A stretch of DNA of 64,000 nucleotides from Shewanella psychrotolerans (GTDB taxonomy: Bacteria > Pseudomonadota > Gammaproteobacteria > Enterobacterales > Shewanellaceae). The stretch spans positions 2,108,001-2,172,000 of the forward strand of contig NZ_CP080419.1 of assembly GCF_019457595.1 (NCBI RefSeq). The letters run 5' to 3'. The notes beneath the pieces are model-generated. The model did not search any database. It worked only from the letters and a program-made list of their open reading frames with translations, and was not told the DNA's origin. Positions 27,980 to 36,423 of this stretch are shown in pieces; position 1 is the first letter of the stretch, and every line of letters starts with the position of its first letter. The position numbers were made by a program, and so were the translations under genes.

Positions 27980-28680
27980 TATATAAACTCCACAATGGTT
28001 AGATCATTAAGAGGCAAATCAAAATCAAAAACTGCTAAGCGATGCGCTAGGTATGAGAAAGCAAAAGCGTCATCGATATTTCTTTGTGATAAAGCGAGTC
28101 GAAAGTCTTCAAAAGTAAGAGCATCACCGCATAGAATTTTGGCAGTGACAATTGGCAGTACTTGCGTAGGGCAGAGCTTCAAGTATTTGTACAAGGTACG
28201 GTAATTTTTTAAGCGTAACTCTGTACATTCGTTTTCCGGCACGATATGCCGGAACGTTTTTCCATGTTGAGTTTTAAAGCACCATCGTAGCAGTGCAATA
28301 TCTTCTTCAGTCATTTGATAAAACTGGGTTTTGGCTTCAATAACAACCCAGTCAAAAACAGTTAAGTCAAAAGCCACGAAATCCGGTGTGTAAGTAAAAA
28401 GCTTTCCATTTGGATCTTCGAGTTCAAAAGTTAAATTTTGATCTGAATAACTCAGAATTGCATCGTCAAACTCTAATATTAGTGCTGTGTCGATTTCGGA
28501 ACGACCTTCGCACCAGAGATGTCGCGCTGATTTGTAGCTGTAAAAATAGTTCGTATACTTCTTTCTACTGTGCTTATGTTTGACTCTTCCGACTCGTCTA
28601 ATTTCGCTCAAATCAATTTCTCTGTTAATAAACTTAAAATTGAAAATAGCTGACTTATTTTTGCAGTGCAAATCGTACAA
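27979..28680 (-). CDS. tnsA: TnsA-like endonuclease
   Basis: A 233-residue protein that would cut the 5' ends of the transposon so that it moves by cut-and-paste. The restriction-like core is seen as Glu62 (CEGRSEID), Asp100 (YTPDF) and Glu115-x-Lys117 (VVIEAK), matching the E/D/K triad of TnsA. There is no upstream ATG; the TTG at 28680 is the likeliest start and sits inside a 14-bp palindrome. It is the first gene of the leftward operon. Confidence 0.85.
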   Translation of the reverse strand: MYDLHCKNKSAIFNFKFINREIDLSEIRRVGRVKHKHSRKKYTNYFYSYKSARHLWCEGRSEIDTALILEFDDAILSYSDQNLTFELEDPNGKLFTYTPDFVAFDLTVFDWVVIEAKTQFYQMTEEDIALLRWCFKTQHGKTFRHIVPENECTELRLKNYRTLYKYLKLCPTQVLPIVTAKILCGDALTFEDFRLALSQRNIDDAFAFSYLAHRLAVFDFDLPLNDLTIVEFI

Positions 28681-28688
28681 TATTGTAC
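28675..28688. promoter_or_regulatory. perfect 14-bp palindrome at the tnsA start
   Basis: GTACAATATTGTAC reads the same on both strands and covers the start codon of tnsA. A repressor bound here would block expression of the whole transposition operon. No regulator gene was found in the module. Confidence 0.5.
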
Positions 28689-28741
28689 AAATTCAATGAC
28701 TTGACAGTAAAACACATATCGAAATAGTATGTAAAAAATGG

Positions 28742-28801
28742 CAAAAATGAAAAGCAGAGTGAAATCAATGAGAAGTCAAAAATGAAAGTCATTTTTTGAC
28801 A
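28742..28801 (-). repeat. candidate right end of the Tn7-like element
   Basis: Read leftward from 28801, the sequence begins TGTCAAAAAATGAC and contains two near-identical motifs (AAAAATGAAAAGC near 28743 and AAAAATGAAAGTC near 28779) that look like TnsB sites. It lies just outside tnsA, where the right end of Tn7-like elements normally is. No matching left end was found in the window, so the exact terminus is uncertain. Confidence 0.4.
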
Positions 28802-29779
28802 TTTTTCGAGTTAGTATATTGATAATTAACGCAAAAAATTGCCGAAAAAAATATTAAAAAAGATCCATTTGTTTGAGCTTTAACACACTCTGGTGCGTGA
28901 AAGTCACCTTATGCTGTATACGTCTGAATTTCATTATTTGATGGATTGTTTTGGCGAAACAAGGTATCGCACAGTCTTGTGCACTCAAGTTTAAGCCTGA
29001 CTAAAACGAAGTTTAACTACGGCTATAAGTACTTAACAACGCGAGCTAAAAAAGGTTAGGGGGCGTATTAACCTTCTTTAAACCTACTCACTGCATTTGT
29101 TGAATAACGGGAAGTTGCGTTGCTCATTTCGGAAGGAACTATCTGTAGATACACCTAGAAATCATTTCATTTGTGCGACTCTTAAGTATATCGCTAGTTT
29201 GGTTTGAAAAGGCCATTAAAGCTGCGCTGTCACACGCTTGCACAGTTGTTAACACTAAAATGAACTTTTTGGACTACATTAACTGGCAATAAATGGTGCT
29301 AATTACAGCTGAGCTGACGTTTCATTTTGCTTTGAGGGTTGATGCGAGTAAGTAATACCGTGTAAACCAGGGCAAACGACTTAATTGGCAAATTGATGAC
29401 ACATCAGAACAGATTGAACGGCTGATGCCATCAATACAGCAAAATATCAAATTTGAAGATGAAAACTTGCAATGAAGATGAAGTGTGATTGATACAGATA
29501 CATCACGCTGTGTGAATAAAACTGTAGTTGGGGCCGCAAAGTTTCATTTCATTCACACAGCGCACGGTTTCTGAAATCCTTCTCAAACCAGCATGCGCAA
29601 GTTTCAAAAAATGCGTTTATTTGTATATAGCAATTGAATTTAAGCATTAAAAATTTAGGAAAACTCGATAAGTATCAGAAGAATATCTCAATAACAAGTC
29701 AGCCTGAAAAAAGTTCGAAACCTGAATCTGAATTCAGTTGATCAGACATTATCGGCACCTCCATATCCTCACACACATA
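28802..29779. other. non-coding segment between the transposon and the prophage
   Basis: No intact gene. It contains a short open remnant at 29356-29475 and a perfect 12-bp inverted repeat (CGCTGTGTGAAT at 29506-29517, ATTCACACAGCG at 29551-29562) separated by 33 bp. The rest is AT-rich and uninformative. Confidence 0.4.
29356..29475 (+). pseudogene. short coding remnant
   Basis: A 39-codon frame without a start and with protein-like composition (DDTSEQIERLMPSIQQNIKF) ends at TGA 29473-29475. It reads like the C-terminus of a lost gene; the family is not recognised. Confidence 0.25.
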
Positions 29780-29807
29780 ACCGCGCACAATGTATATTAT
29801 GTTAAAT
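29780..29807 (+). other. dif-like XerC/XerD site (left junction of prophage)
   Basis: The XerD arm TTATGTTAAAT (29797-29807) and central TGTATA (29791-29796) match the E. coli dif sequence exactly; the XerC arm ACCGCGCACAA (29780-29790) matches 7 of 11. This is either the replicon's own dif site or the hybrid made when the prophage inserted into it. Confidence 0.75.
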
Positions 29808-30030
29808 TGTGTATCTTTATACCCTTGACTTTCAGTGACTTACGAATTCATAACAAAAACCCCAATCACAACGCGCATTTAAAATCATTAGTCACACTTT
29901 TGCAATGTTCAACACACCTAACCAAAATTAACCCCATTACATCAAGTTTTTCTGATGACAACCGTTATAACCTCAAAGTGGCAAATCTGCATTTGTTATT
30001 TTAAAATATTATAAAGAAGGTGAAATTATA

Positions 30031-30450
30031 ATGCTGTTTAATTTCAGGAACGCTCACAATTATCTGTACTCATACCCTCATAGCGCTAAGTTTAAGATCT
30101 TATTTAATGATGATCCTCGCCGAATTTGTGACTATTTTGGCGTCACTAAAGCGACTGCTTATAGATGGATCAACGAGGGAAAGCCGACCAATAAAACAGC
30201 GCTAAGGCTTCTAGATATAGCTGCTAGCGGTTTTTTACCATGCAACAACCATTGGAACGGCTTTTTTATCTTTGATGGTTCGCTGGTGACATCAAGCGGC
30301 TTTGTGATCCACTCTTGGGAACTTGATATAATGTGCGAAACATTAGAGCGCGTACCAACAGCAGAAAAGCTTATTAATAAGCCGCGAAACTTTAAACCTT
30401 GGAGAGACAGAGAACCCGACTTTGTGAAGCGGTTTCATTCTAGCAAGTAA
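30031..30450 (+). CDS. phage regulator with helix-turn-helix (DUF3653-like)
   Basis: A 139-residue protein. DDPRRICDYFGVTKATAYRW near residues 27-46 is a helix-turn-helix, and the conserved-looking W-rich tail (NHWNGFFIFDGSLVTSSGF) is typical of the phage DUF3653 family found in marine filamentous and other small phages. GAAGGTG stands upstream of the ATG. It is transcribed toward the structural operon and ends in a shared terminator, so it is probably a separately controlled switch gene. Confidence 0.65.
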   Translation: MLFNFRNAHNYLYSYPHSAKFKILFNDDPRRICDYFGVTKATAYRWINEGKPTNKTALRLLDIAASGFLPCNNHWNGFFIFDGSLVTSSGFVIHSWELDIMCETLERVPTAEKLINKPRNFKPWRDREPDFVKRFHSSK

Positions 30451-30453
30451 TTA

Positions 30454-30473
30454 AAAGCCCCAGACGGGGCTTT
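30454..30473. terminator. rho-independent terminator between convergent phage genes
   Basis: Stem AAAGCCCC / GGGGCTTT with loop AGAC, flanked by A's on the left and T's on the right, so it can stop transcription from both sides. Confidence 0.75.
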
Positions 30474-30482
30474 CATGTTTAT

Positions 30483-30728
30483 TTAATCAACTAGCTTAAA
30501 TAGGCTTTCTTGATAATCCCTGTAATTGCCTACAGCCCGTTTAATTTGATTGAGTTCGTGTTGTAGCTTTCTATTTGCTTCTAGGCTTTCACGATAGCGT
30601 TCTGCTAATGCTGGGTGTTCTTTTGCTGCTCTGAGTAATGCCCCCGCAGATGTATTAACATCTAAGCATTTCTTTAGTTTCTCTATATCAGCTAGCTGTG
30701 ATTCATTTGCTCTTACTGTTATCGCCAT
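30483..30728 (-). CDS. small ribbon-helix-helix-like protein
   Basis: An 81-residue protein beginning MAITVRANESQLADIEKLKK, a pattern like ribbon-helix-helix DNA-binding proteins, followed by a coiled C-terminus. The ATG at 30728 has AAAGGA nine bases upstream and is preferred to the TTG at 30737. It is the last gene of the leftward phage operon, or a monocistron; probably regulatory. Confidence 0.55.
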   Translation of the reverse strand: MAITVRANESQLADIEKLKKCLDVNTSAGALLRAAKEHPALAERYRESLEANRKLQHELNQIKRAVGNYRDYQESLFKLVD

Positions 30729-30910
30729 TGATTGCAATCCTTTAACCGGTGCCAGAATAAATTACCTCTTAATGATTGCAGATAGTAAACCTGGTTTTTT
30801 CTCGAGTAAATCAAAATGATTGCATTTTTTGATTTTCGTTCCTGGCATCGAGGCGCAATTTGATAGCATTGTGAGTTTCTGCAGCAAATCACCGGCTTTA
30901 AATCTGCAAT

Positions 30911-30935
30911 CAAAAAAAACCGCCCTGCTGGACGG
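30911..30935 (-). terminator. terminator of the leftward phage structural operon
   Basis: Read leftward: CCGTCC AGCA GGGCGG (one G-T pair) followed by eight T's. It lies immediately after the 43-residue membrane ORF at 30936-31067. Confidence 0.6.
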
Positions 30936-31067
30936 CTATTTATCTTCTAGCTTGGTTATTCTTGTTGCGTGATCTTGCTGGATATTAGTAAGCCATTTTA
31001 TATCTGTTTTATTGCTAATTATGATCACGGCCATTGATAAAAATTGCGTAAACATGAGCAAAATCAT
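30936..31067 (-). CDS. 43-residue phage membrane peptide
   Basis: A short frame beginning MILLMFTQFLSMAVIIISNK: one N-terminal membrane helix and a polar tail (QQDHATRITKLEDK). It lies four bases after the holin-like gene and ends at the operon terminator. A lysis accessory role is plausible by position. Confidence 0.5.
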   Translation of the reverse strand: MILLMFTQFLSMAVIIISNKTDIKWLTNIQQDHATRITKLEDK

Positions 31068-31071
31068 TTTT

Positions 31072-31473
31072 TCATCCACCTTTTACCGCCCCCTTTATCG
31101 CTGAGATTAGCGCAGGTGCAACACGTTTTAGCTCGACGATTCCCCACACGCCGCCGTTGATACTAATAAAAGTTTTAACCCACCAATCTGGAACCAAATC
31201 TAAGTTAGTAAATATCTCTTGTCCATGCTGCGGATAAATCACAGTGATCAAGATAGGCAAAGCAAACATAGAATAGCTTACATATCTTAGCCCCTTGTCT
31301 TTATCGGCTAAATTGGCCATCTCCCAATCATGGTTATGACTCTGTTCATCTTGCGCAAGCCGCGCCTGATTGTTGAGAACGGCTATATCACGAGCCGCTT
31401 TAGCCGCCGCTTTTTGTTTCCGTGTTTCAAACCAAAGCTTTATTGGTTCGACTAACAATGTTAACCATCCCAT
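31072..31473 (-). CDS. holin-like phage membrane protein
   Basis: A 133-residue protein with a helical N-terminal segment (WLTLLVEPIKLWFETRKQKA), a coiled cytoplasmic part, a membrane helix at about 86-101 (YSMFALPILITVIY) and a second hydrophobic stretch near 115-125 (SINGGVWGIVEL). The layout resembles 3TM-type phage holins. It follows a muramidase-like gene two positions upstream in the operon, which fits a lysis cassette. The assignment is by layout. Confidence 0.5.
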   Translation of the reverse strand: MGWLTLLVEPIKLWFETRKQKAAAKAARDIAVLNNQARLAQDEQSHNHDWEMANLADKDKGLRYVSYSMFALPILITVIYPQHGQEIFTNLDLVPDWWVKTFISINGGVWGIVELKRVAPALISAIKGAVKGG

Positions 31474-31481
31474 AAGAACGC

Positions 31482-31916
31482 CTATACCTTTTGATTAACT
31501 AGACCAATCGTAACGCCAGAGGCGTTCGCCAGCGTTTCGGCTGATACTTCGCCATTTATTAAATGCTCATATTTCAGTTTTAAGCGCCCTTTTACATCGA
31601 GCAATTCATTAAATAGCGGCTCTATCTCTGCATTAGATTTAATTAGCGTTTGTATCCATGTTCTGTTTACCGTTAAATCATTTTCGATATATCGTTCATC
31701 AAGAAAAAAACGCGCCTCGCTAAATTCTACCCGATGATTTCCATTTAGCGCGGCTGTAATATCAGATAATGCCACACCAGCAGCTGCAGAACCTGAATCA
31801 ATCCATTGCCCGATCGGTGTAGACCAAGTTCTAATGTATTTCCACGCAATAATTACAGCGATACCGATCCCAGTGATCTTGAGTAATTCTATTTTTTCAC
31901 TAGTTGTTATTTTCAT
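31482..31916 (-). CDS. phage membrane protein, unknown
   Basis: A 144-residue protein with an N-terminal membrane helix at about 12-28 (LLKITGIGIAVIIAWKY) and a soluble, mostly helical rest. Its start overlaps the 33-residue ORF before it. It is probably virion-membrane associated or part of the lysis group; no family is recognised. Confidence 0.6.
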   Translation of the reverse strand: MKITTSEKIELLKITGIGIAVIIAWKYIRTWSTPIGQWIDSGSAAAGVALSDITAALNGNHRVEFSEARFFLDERYIENDLTVNRTWIQTLIKSNAEIEPLFNELLDVKGRLKLKYEHLINGEVSAETLANASGVTIGLVNQKV

Positions 31917-32001
31917 TACTCACCCCGATGTAATTTAGTATCAATTGAGCAATAACAATTGTTGCAATGCCAGATATAACTAAGCTGTAATTGATTTTCA
32001 T
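31900..32001 (-). CDS. 33-residue single-helix phage peptide
   Basis: A short frame with ATGA overlap with the stop of the muramidase-like gene and overlapping the next start. It is almost entirely one membrane helix (YSLVISGIATIVIAQLILNY). Double coupling argues that it is real. Tailless membrane-containing phages encode several such peptides. Confidence 0.5.
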   Translation of the reverse strand: MKINYSLVISGIATIVIAQLILNYIGVSNENNN

Positions 32002-32471
32002 GCCATTGCCACCCCTTTAATAATGATTTCGTCACTGTAAGGTTGCGATCCGTTTTCGTGATAAATCATTGCTTTGATAAGTGCGGGAATTTGATCTAGC
32101 GGTAATGGCTCATTGGCATCGATCCCGACCTTTTGCGCAACTGAAGCAATATAACTATCAGTTTCATTTTCTGAGCGCGGCGCCCAACGGCTTATGATAC
32201 CGTTGATTGTGTTTAAACCATGCTTTGTTCGGTATGTATTAAGAAGCCGCGCAGCTGCTCTAATACCATATTCGGGGGATTCAAATTCCTCAAATTGTGG
32301 ATCTAAATCCTGTTCATGCTCACCAATCCATTCATAATCTACATTTTCATTTTCACGAATATTTAAAGGATTGTTGTTACGAATACCACGCGCAACCGTG
32401 GCATCCCCTGTGCTTTTAGTCATAATTAACCAGATTCCTATTACTAATAAAAAAGGGATAAAGGGACGCAT
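31998..32471 (-). CDS. phage muramidase-like virion protein with membrane anchor
   Basis: A 157-residue protein with an N-terminal membrane helix (FIPFLLVIGIWLIM) and then ARGIRNNNPLNIRENENVDY, the signature start of the phage 'structural protein P5'-type transglycosylases that open peptidoglycan during entry or lysis. The acid EWIGEHEQD region follows. GGAGGGCG precedes the ATG at 32471, which overlaps the previous gene's stop (TGATG). Confidence 0.65.
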   Translation of the reverse strand: MRPFIPFLLVIGIWLIMTKSTGDATVARGIRNNNPLNIRENENVDYEWIGEHEQDLDPQFEEFESPEYGIRAAARLLNTYRTKHGLNTINGIISRWAPRSENETDSYIASVAQKVGIDANEPLPLDQIPALIKAMIYHENGSQPYSDEIIIKGVAMA

Positions 32472-32653
32472 CAAGCGCCCTCCTCTAGTTGTTTTGGAAC
32501 AAATTCCCCTGCAATGTAGCTATCTCCTAAATCAAAGCCATCAAATGATTGAACAGGGATTAACTGATGATTGCTTACTTCTTTAGATAAATCTGACTTA
32601 CTAATAACTAAGCCGTTACTATCTATTTGCGCGTAAAGATAACGGTTATTCAT
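32471..32653 (-). CDS. small phage structural protein (60 aa)
   Basis: A 60-residue protein (MNNRYLYAQIDSNGLVISKS start, FDGFDLGDSYIAGEFVPKQ end) with the look of a short tail-fibre or spike accessory chain. Its start overlaps the preceding gene by eight bases. A spike-complex part by position; function unknown. Confidence 0.5.
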   Translation of the reverse strand: MNNRYLYAQIDSNGLVISKSDLSKEVSNHQLIPVQSFDGFDLGDSYIAGEFVPKQLEEGA

Positions 32654-33149
32654 ATTCGATCACTTCCCAAAATACAATTGACGCATAACTCATATAGGCA
32701 TTAAGTTTTTTAGCGCCTACCAATTTTAAATTTGTAGCACTGGTTAAAATGCCCCCTGCACTAAAACTTGTTGAATCAGATGTAGTTCCAGACGCTGTTT
32801 TTGAGACACCATCAGCACAATTAATATTTAAAATAGATTTATTTAGATCAACGGCGGAAATTGCAATATTAATGACACTTTCATAACTAACTAACGATTC
32901 CCCACGCTGGATCGATTTAATCACGACCTTAGATGCTATATCTGATTTAACTTCATCAATTTTTGTATTCGTGGCGCTATTAACCGTTGTCAAATTATCT
33001 ATCTTATTATCAATAACCGCGTTTTGATTCTCGCTTGCAGTTAAGTTTGCGGTTAATTTGGCCGCATTATCGGCCAGAATATCGGCCTTTAACTGGTCAA
33101 ATTTTGGCGTTAAATCAACAGGCTCAGCACTCATAATTACATTAATCAT
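32646..33149 (-). CDS. phage fibre/spike-like protein
   Basis: A 167-residue protein. Residues 10-75 predict a coiled coil (KLTANLTASENQNAVIDNKI), residues 80-167 are beta-rich (IKSIQRGESLVSYESVINI, ending FWEVIEY). A coil followed by a beta head is the usual form of a receptor-binding fibre. The ATGA overlap at 33146-33149 fixes the start. Receptor binding is inferred. Confidence 0.5.
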   Translation of the reverse strand: MINVIMSAEPVDLTPKFDQLKADILADNAAKLTANLTASENQNAVIDNKIDNLTTVNSATNTKIDEVKSDIASKVVIKSIQRGESLVSYESVINIAISAVDLNKSILNINCADGVSKTASGTTSDSTSFSAGGILTSATNLKLVGAKKLNAYMSYASIVFWEVIEYE

Positions 33150-33784
33150 TTAATGATCTCCGTAACTGATAGGGTTGCAATATCGCCCGACTCATTAAAC
33201 GCATAAAGCGCCCCAGTTGACTCAATCGGCATAACAGCGGGCGCAGATTTAGATCCTGACACAAACACACCGCGACCCGCTTGTATTGCATTGCTTCCAA
33301 TACGTAAATCGGTACGTGTTGCACTTAACACCTGTATTAGTGCCGATTTGCGATCAGGATTAGCGGCTAATACTTGCACCTTTTGCCCTGCTGTTATTGT
33401 TATATCTTGAGCATCAGCAACGCTTGCCCCTAGCACTACATGAACAGTTCCATTCTCTACAGTGGCTTGCGCGTCAACTCTGATAGATTCCTCTATTCGT
33501 TGAATAATTGGTTTATTGCTAATAGATACCGATTCACCACCCGCTGCATTGATTTTAAGCTGTGACGATTGCAACTCTAATGTGATCGGGTAACTGTGTT
33601 TATTTTCAATATCCACGCTTGGATATTTTTCTAAATCGACAATCCAACCAGCTTTGATTTGATTTGCAGCAAGCCCTAACGCAGAGTTGCTCAATTCAAA
33701 AGTATCACTAGCCGCTATCACATTAAAATAGCGTCCAGCGGTAGGAAATAAGCGAGTTTCACCCGCTTGCAGTGTGATAATCAT
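33146..33784 (-). CDS. beta-rich minor phage structural protein
   Basis: A 212-residue protein of alternating short strands (MIITLQAGETRLFPTAGRYF; later VQVLAANPDRKSALIQVLSA, a segment frequent in minor phage capsid and spike proteins). It begins one base after the stop of the repeat-bearing gene. A vertex or spike base is plausible. No enzyme motif is seen. Confidence 0.55.
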   Translation of the reverse strand: MIITLQAGETRLFPTAGRYFNVIAASDTFELSNSALGLAANQIKAGWIVDLEKYPSVDIENKHSYPITLELQSSQLKINAAGGESVSISNKPIIQRIEESIRVDAQATVENGTVHVVLGASVADAQDITITAGQKVQVLAANPDRKSALIQVLSATRTDLRIGSNAIQAGRGVFVSGSKSAPAVMPIESTGALYAFNESGDIATLSVTEIIK

Positions 33785-34666
33785 TTATCCCGCCCTCGAT
33801 ACAACCAAACCTAAAAAGATAAGCGCAGCGCCGCCCATAAAATACATAGCCATTTTACCAGCTTGTTCCGCGACAACGGTTTGACCGCCTAGCGCCGTTT
33901 TTGCTGCTAGTTGCTCAATTGTCATTAGGCCTTTTGTTGTTGTTTCGCTGTTTTCTTTGATAGCCGCTTGTGCTGATGAATTAACAGCGCTTACGCTCTT
34001 ATCACTGATAGCTTGCAATTCTTCAGCAAAGAGTTTCATGCCATCGGTCACGTTATCCATTGCATTAGCTTGGGTTTTTGACATTTCATTAAGCGCAGAT
34101 GAGCCAAATTTAAATGAATCGCCTATTACACCTTTGCCAAAGTTAAGCGCGTCACGATTAGCATCTTTCATGCTGTCAATTGCTGTACTAGCAACATCTT
34201 TTAAATTGTTATTAGCACCCGTGGCAAAATCAAAGCTTTTATCAACGGTATCCCCCGCAAAATCAAAACTGTTTTCCAAGGCTTTATTGTTTGAATTAAA
34301 TCCTTGTTTAACAACTTCTTCAGCTAACGCAAACGCTCCGCCGTCAGTAACGGTATAGTTACCATTATAAAAATTTCCGTCTATCTCGGTTTCAGTGCGA
34401 TTACCGCCTGTAAAATCACCGTCTATCTCGGTGCGATTACCGCCTGTAAAATCGTCACCAAAGCGATTGCCGCCTGTGAATTCATCGCCAATTTCGGTGC
34501 GATTACCGCCTGTAAATTCTTCTCCAATTTCAAAAGACGTTGTTGTATTTGTAACGCTGTTACCATCGCCGCCAATCACTTGACCTTCATTGTCGCCTTG
34601 AATGGCTAAATTGGTGTTTTGTGTGGCGGTGTTTGTGGTCTGATCTGAACGTGATTTACCGCCCAT
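33785..34666 (-). CDS. phage protein with FTGGNR repeats and C-terminal membrane helix
   Basis: A 293-residue protein. Residues 46-95 contain at least four copies of (D/E)(E/D)FTGGNR with short spacers, an Asn/Thr/Gly-rich exposed segment. A helical stretch follows (110-255), and residues about 268-288 form a membrane helix (MAMYFMGGAALIFLGLVVSR). The orientation suggests a virion protein anchored in the internal membrane with a repetitive outer part. It overlaps the upstream gene by one base. Confidence 0.6.
   Translation of the reverse strand: MGGKSRSDQTTNTATQNTNLAIQGDNEGQVIGGDGNSVTNTTTSFEIGEEFTGGNRTEIGDEFTGGNRFGDDFTGGNRTEIDGDFTGGNRTETEIDGNFYNGNYTVTDGGAFALAEEVVKQGFNSNNKALENSFDFAGDTVDKSFDFATGANNNLKDVASTAIDSMKDANRDALNFGKGVIGDSFKFGSSALNEMSKTQANAMDNVTDGMKLFAEELQAISDKSVSAVNSSAQAAIKENSETTTKGLMTIEQLAAKTALGGQTVVAEQAGKMAMYFMGGAALIFLGLVVSRAG
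34396..34530 (-). repeat. coding tandem repeats (GGNR motif)
   Basis: Degenerate repeats of about 27-36 bp, each containing GATTACCGCC or GATTGCCGCC followed by TGTAAA or TGTGAA, encode the FTGGNR units. Copy number may vary by slippage or recombination. Confidence 0.65.
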
Positions 34667-35055
34667 TATTTGACCTCCAATTTATAGACATATTCAGTGC
34701 GAAAAAGTCCGCGCCTAATTTCTGTTAGATAAATAGGCCAATACTGCATAGTGTTAGCCAATGGTTTGGGGTTAAACGTGTGGAATCGAATTACTGAAGC
34801 ATTAGCAGCTTGAGCTAAATTATATATAGCTCTGGAGGCGCGATTAAGACCGCGCCCAGCTGCGGCAACGATCACAAACTCTCTATGACCGTTGACCACT
34901 TCTAAGCGGGTTACTATTAACAACTCTCCATTGTTAGCAGACCAAAGACGAGCTCGACCCCTGAGAACCTCACGTTCTAGATTACTGATCGCCCCCGCTG
35001 GCTTTAATTGCTCACGAGCTGCTTTACTCCAGATTGCTGGTATTAACGCTTCCAT
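34666..35055 (-). CDS. phage protein, unknown (129 aa)
   Basis: A 129-residue alpha/beta protein (residues 58-75 REFVIVAAAGRGLNRASRAI) with no membrane helix. Its start lies 13 bases inside the preceding gene. An 'AAAGRGLNRASRAIYNLA' helix could contact nucleic acid or other virion parts; no family is recognised. Confidence 0.55.
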   Translation of the reverse strand: MEALIPAIWSKAAREQLKPAGAISNLEREVLRGRARLWSANNGELLIVTRLEVVNGHREFVIVAAAGRGLNRASRAIYNLAQAANASVIRFHTFNPKPLANTMQYWPIYLTEIRRGLFRTEYVYKLEVK

Positions 35056-35234
35056 AGCAGCAAAGCCAAAATTCCCAATGCCGCAAGCATTCCCCAGTTT
35101 GGCCCCTGCTGACCAAAATTAATGCCCCCGAACGAACTTCCACCAAGGTTTTGATCGCCGTTTCCTGATGTAGCATCACCACCAGAAGCCGACAAACCGC
35201 CGCCGCCCGTTAAACTTGTCATGGCTCCAAACAT
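35043..35234 (-). CDS. 63-residue phage membrane protein
   Basis: A Gly/Ser/Asn-rich N-terminal two thirds followed by a C-terminal membrane helix ending in basic residues (WGMLAALGILALLLWKR). This is a typical small protein of membrane-containing tailless phages. It sits three bases after another C-anchored protein. Confidence 0.6.
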   Translation of the reverse strand: MFGAMTSLTGGGGLSASGGDATSGNGDQNLGGSSFGGINFGQQGPNWGMLAALGILALLLWKR

Positions 35235-35237
35235 CTG

Positions 35238-35552
35238 TTACCCCTTACGAGCAAGCACAAACACCAATAACAAGGCTAAACCGCCTAGCATTAGATTTTG
35301 ATTGCTTACACCTGCAATAATTGACGGCTGTGCGGGTTGCGCTGGATAGTCGCCAGTTTGCACAATAGGCGAACCGTCGGCATTAGTGCCTTTTGTTGGT
35401 TCCCGTTGCTGTGCGGTTTCGGGCTGAGAATTGATCTCTTGTCTATTAGCCGTCTGGCTGGTCACATACGAATCAACGTATTGCGAACCAACTTCGCCGA
35501 CCATATCGACAACCTCACCCCCTAGCCCAACTAAATCATCAATCCAAGACAT
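35238..35552 (-). CDS. 104-residue phage membrane protein
   Basis: A soluble N-terminal part with a Gln/Glu/Pro-rich linker and one C-terminal membrane helix (LMLGGLALLLVFVLARKG). A strong AAGGGGGG ribosome site precedes the ATG. It lies directly after the capsid gene, so it is probably produced in large amount as a virion membrane protein. Confidence 0.6.
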   Translation of the reverse strand: MSWIDDLVGLGGEVVDMVGEVGSQYVDSYVTSQTANRQEINSQPETAQQREPTKGTNADGSPIVQTGDYPAQPAQPSIIAGVSNQNLMLGGLALLLVFVLARKG

Positions 35553-35561
35553 AAGCCCCCC

Positions 35562-36413
35562 TTATGCTTGGCGCACTGGTAATGGTCGAACCTGCTCTAA
35601 CATTTCAACAAGCATAGGCACAGCACCAGAAGCGGCCTTTGTTAACACAAACTTTAATTGAGTATTTGCGAAAGTTGGGAATAGACCGTCTAATCCTAGG
35701 CCCAATTGTGTTGGATCAAAGTGAAAATAACCCGCCTGTGGTGCAAGATCGTTAGCTTTCAAATCATAGTTATTATCTACGGCGCGTAAATCGTGGCGCT
35801 TTGTATCATCACGCCAGATTTGAACACGGTTAATATCAGCGGCTTTGAAGTGAACGCGACGAATAAAACGGTTCATATTTCCGTTTTTCCAAATTAGATC
35901 ATTGTCGCCACTCATGGCGGCGTCATAAGTTGATCCATAAATTCGCGGGACAAAATAGCGTTGAGGCTGTGCAGGTGTTACCCAAGTACGCCCACGAATT
36001 GAAAACGATGGGCCATCTACATCATCAACCAATTCGACAAATAAGTTAACTTCGTCAGTCGGTAACGTGACGAGTTCACCGCTACGAATGCCGTTTTTAG
36101 TGCGGTATTTTTTATCCGCAAAATCGATGATATAGCGCCCAGCTTCGGCAAATGTTTTCTTAAACGCTTGGATCATTACAATTTCAGCGCCTGTGAGCGC
36201 GACAATTTCTTCACCGTTTAATTCAAGGCTAACGCGCTTAACTTTTGAAGCATCGGTTATATCTGTTATTAATTCGATTGACTGGATTGTCATTCCTGCT
36301 TGAATTTGCAAATGCCCTTTTTGACCCCAACCCATACCAACAGGCGATAAAGTATCGCGGCTTAATGGTGCGTATCGGTTCATCAACTGAGCATATAATA
36401 ATGCTGAATTCAT
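35562..36413 (-). CDS. candidate double-jelly-roll major capsid protein
   Basis: A 283-residue protein starting MNSALLYAQLMNRYAPLSRD. The start at 36413 has AAGGGG six bases upstream and replaces a longer frame from 36473. The sequence is beta-rich throughout, with two similar halves (SIELITDITDASKVKRVSLE and RFIRRVHFKAADINRVQIWR) that each look like a jelly-roll, and it is close in size to the PM2 capsid protein P2 (269). It lies near the packaging ATPase. The call rests on size, composition, duplication and context; a fold prediction would settle it. Confidence 0.65.
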   Translation of the reverse strand: MNSALLYAQLMNRYAPLSRDTLSPVGMGWGQKGHLQIQAGMTIQSIELITDITDASKVKRVSLELNGEEIVALTGAEIVMIQAFKKTFAEAGRYIIDFADKKYRTKNGIRSGELVTLPTDEVNLFVELVDDVDGPSFSIRGRTWVTPAQPQRYFVPRIYGSTYDAAMSGDNDLIWKNGNMNRFIRRVHFKAADINRVQIWRDDTKRHDLRAVDNNYDLKANDLAPQAGYFHFDPTQLGLGLDGLFPTFANTQLKFVLTKAASGAVPMLVEMLEQVRPLPVRQA

Positions 36414-36423
36414 ATATAACCCC

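Noticed and set aside
23168..28680. CRISPR-associated transposon (type I-F or V-K)
   Set aside because: No cas genes or repeat-spacer arrays were seen in the window, and TniQ is of the long, TnsD-like size.
29738..30004. Open frame of 88 codons at the left edge of the prophage
   Set aside because: It runs across the dif-like site, has no ribosome site and a low-complexity composition; judged chance.
30719..30913. Leftward 64-codon frame
   Set aside because: It overlaps the ribosome site and start of the small regulator at 30728 and has no start signal of its own.
33957..34583. Rightward frames opposite the repeat-bearing phage gene
   Set aside because: They mirror the tandem repeats and helical codons of the leftward gene, with no start signals.
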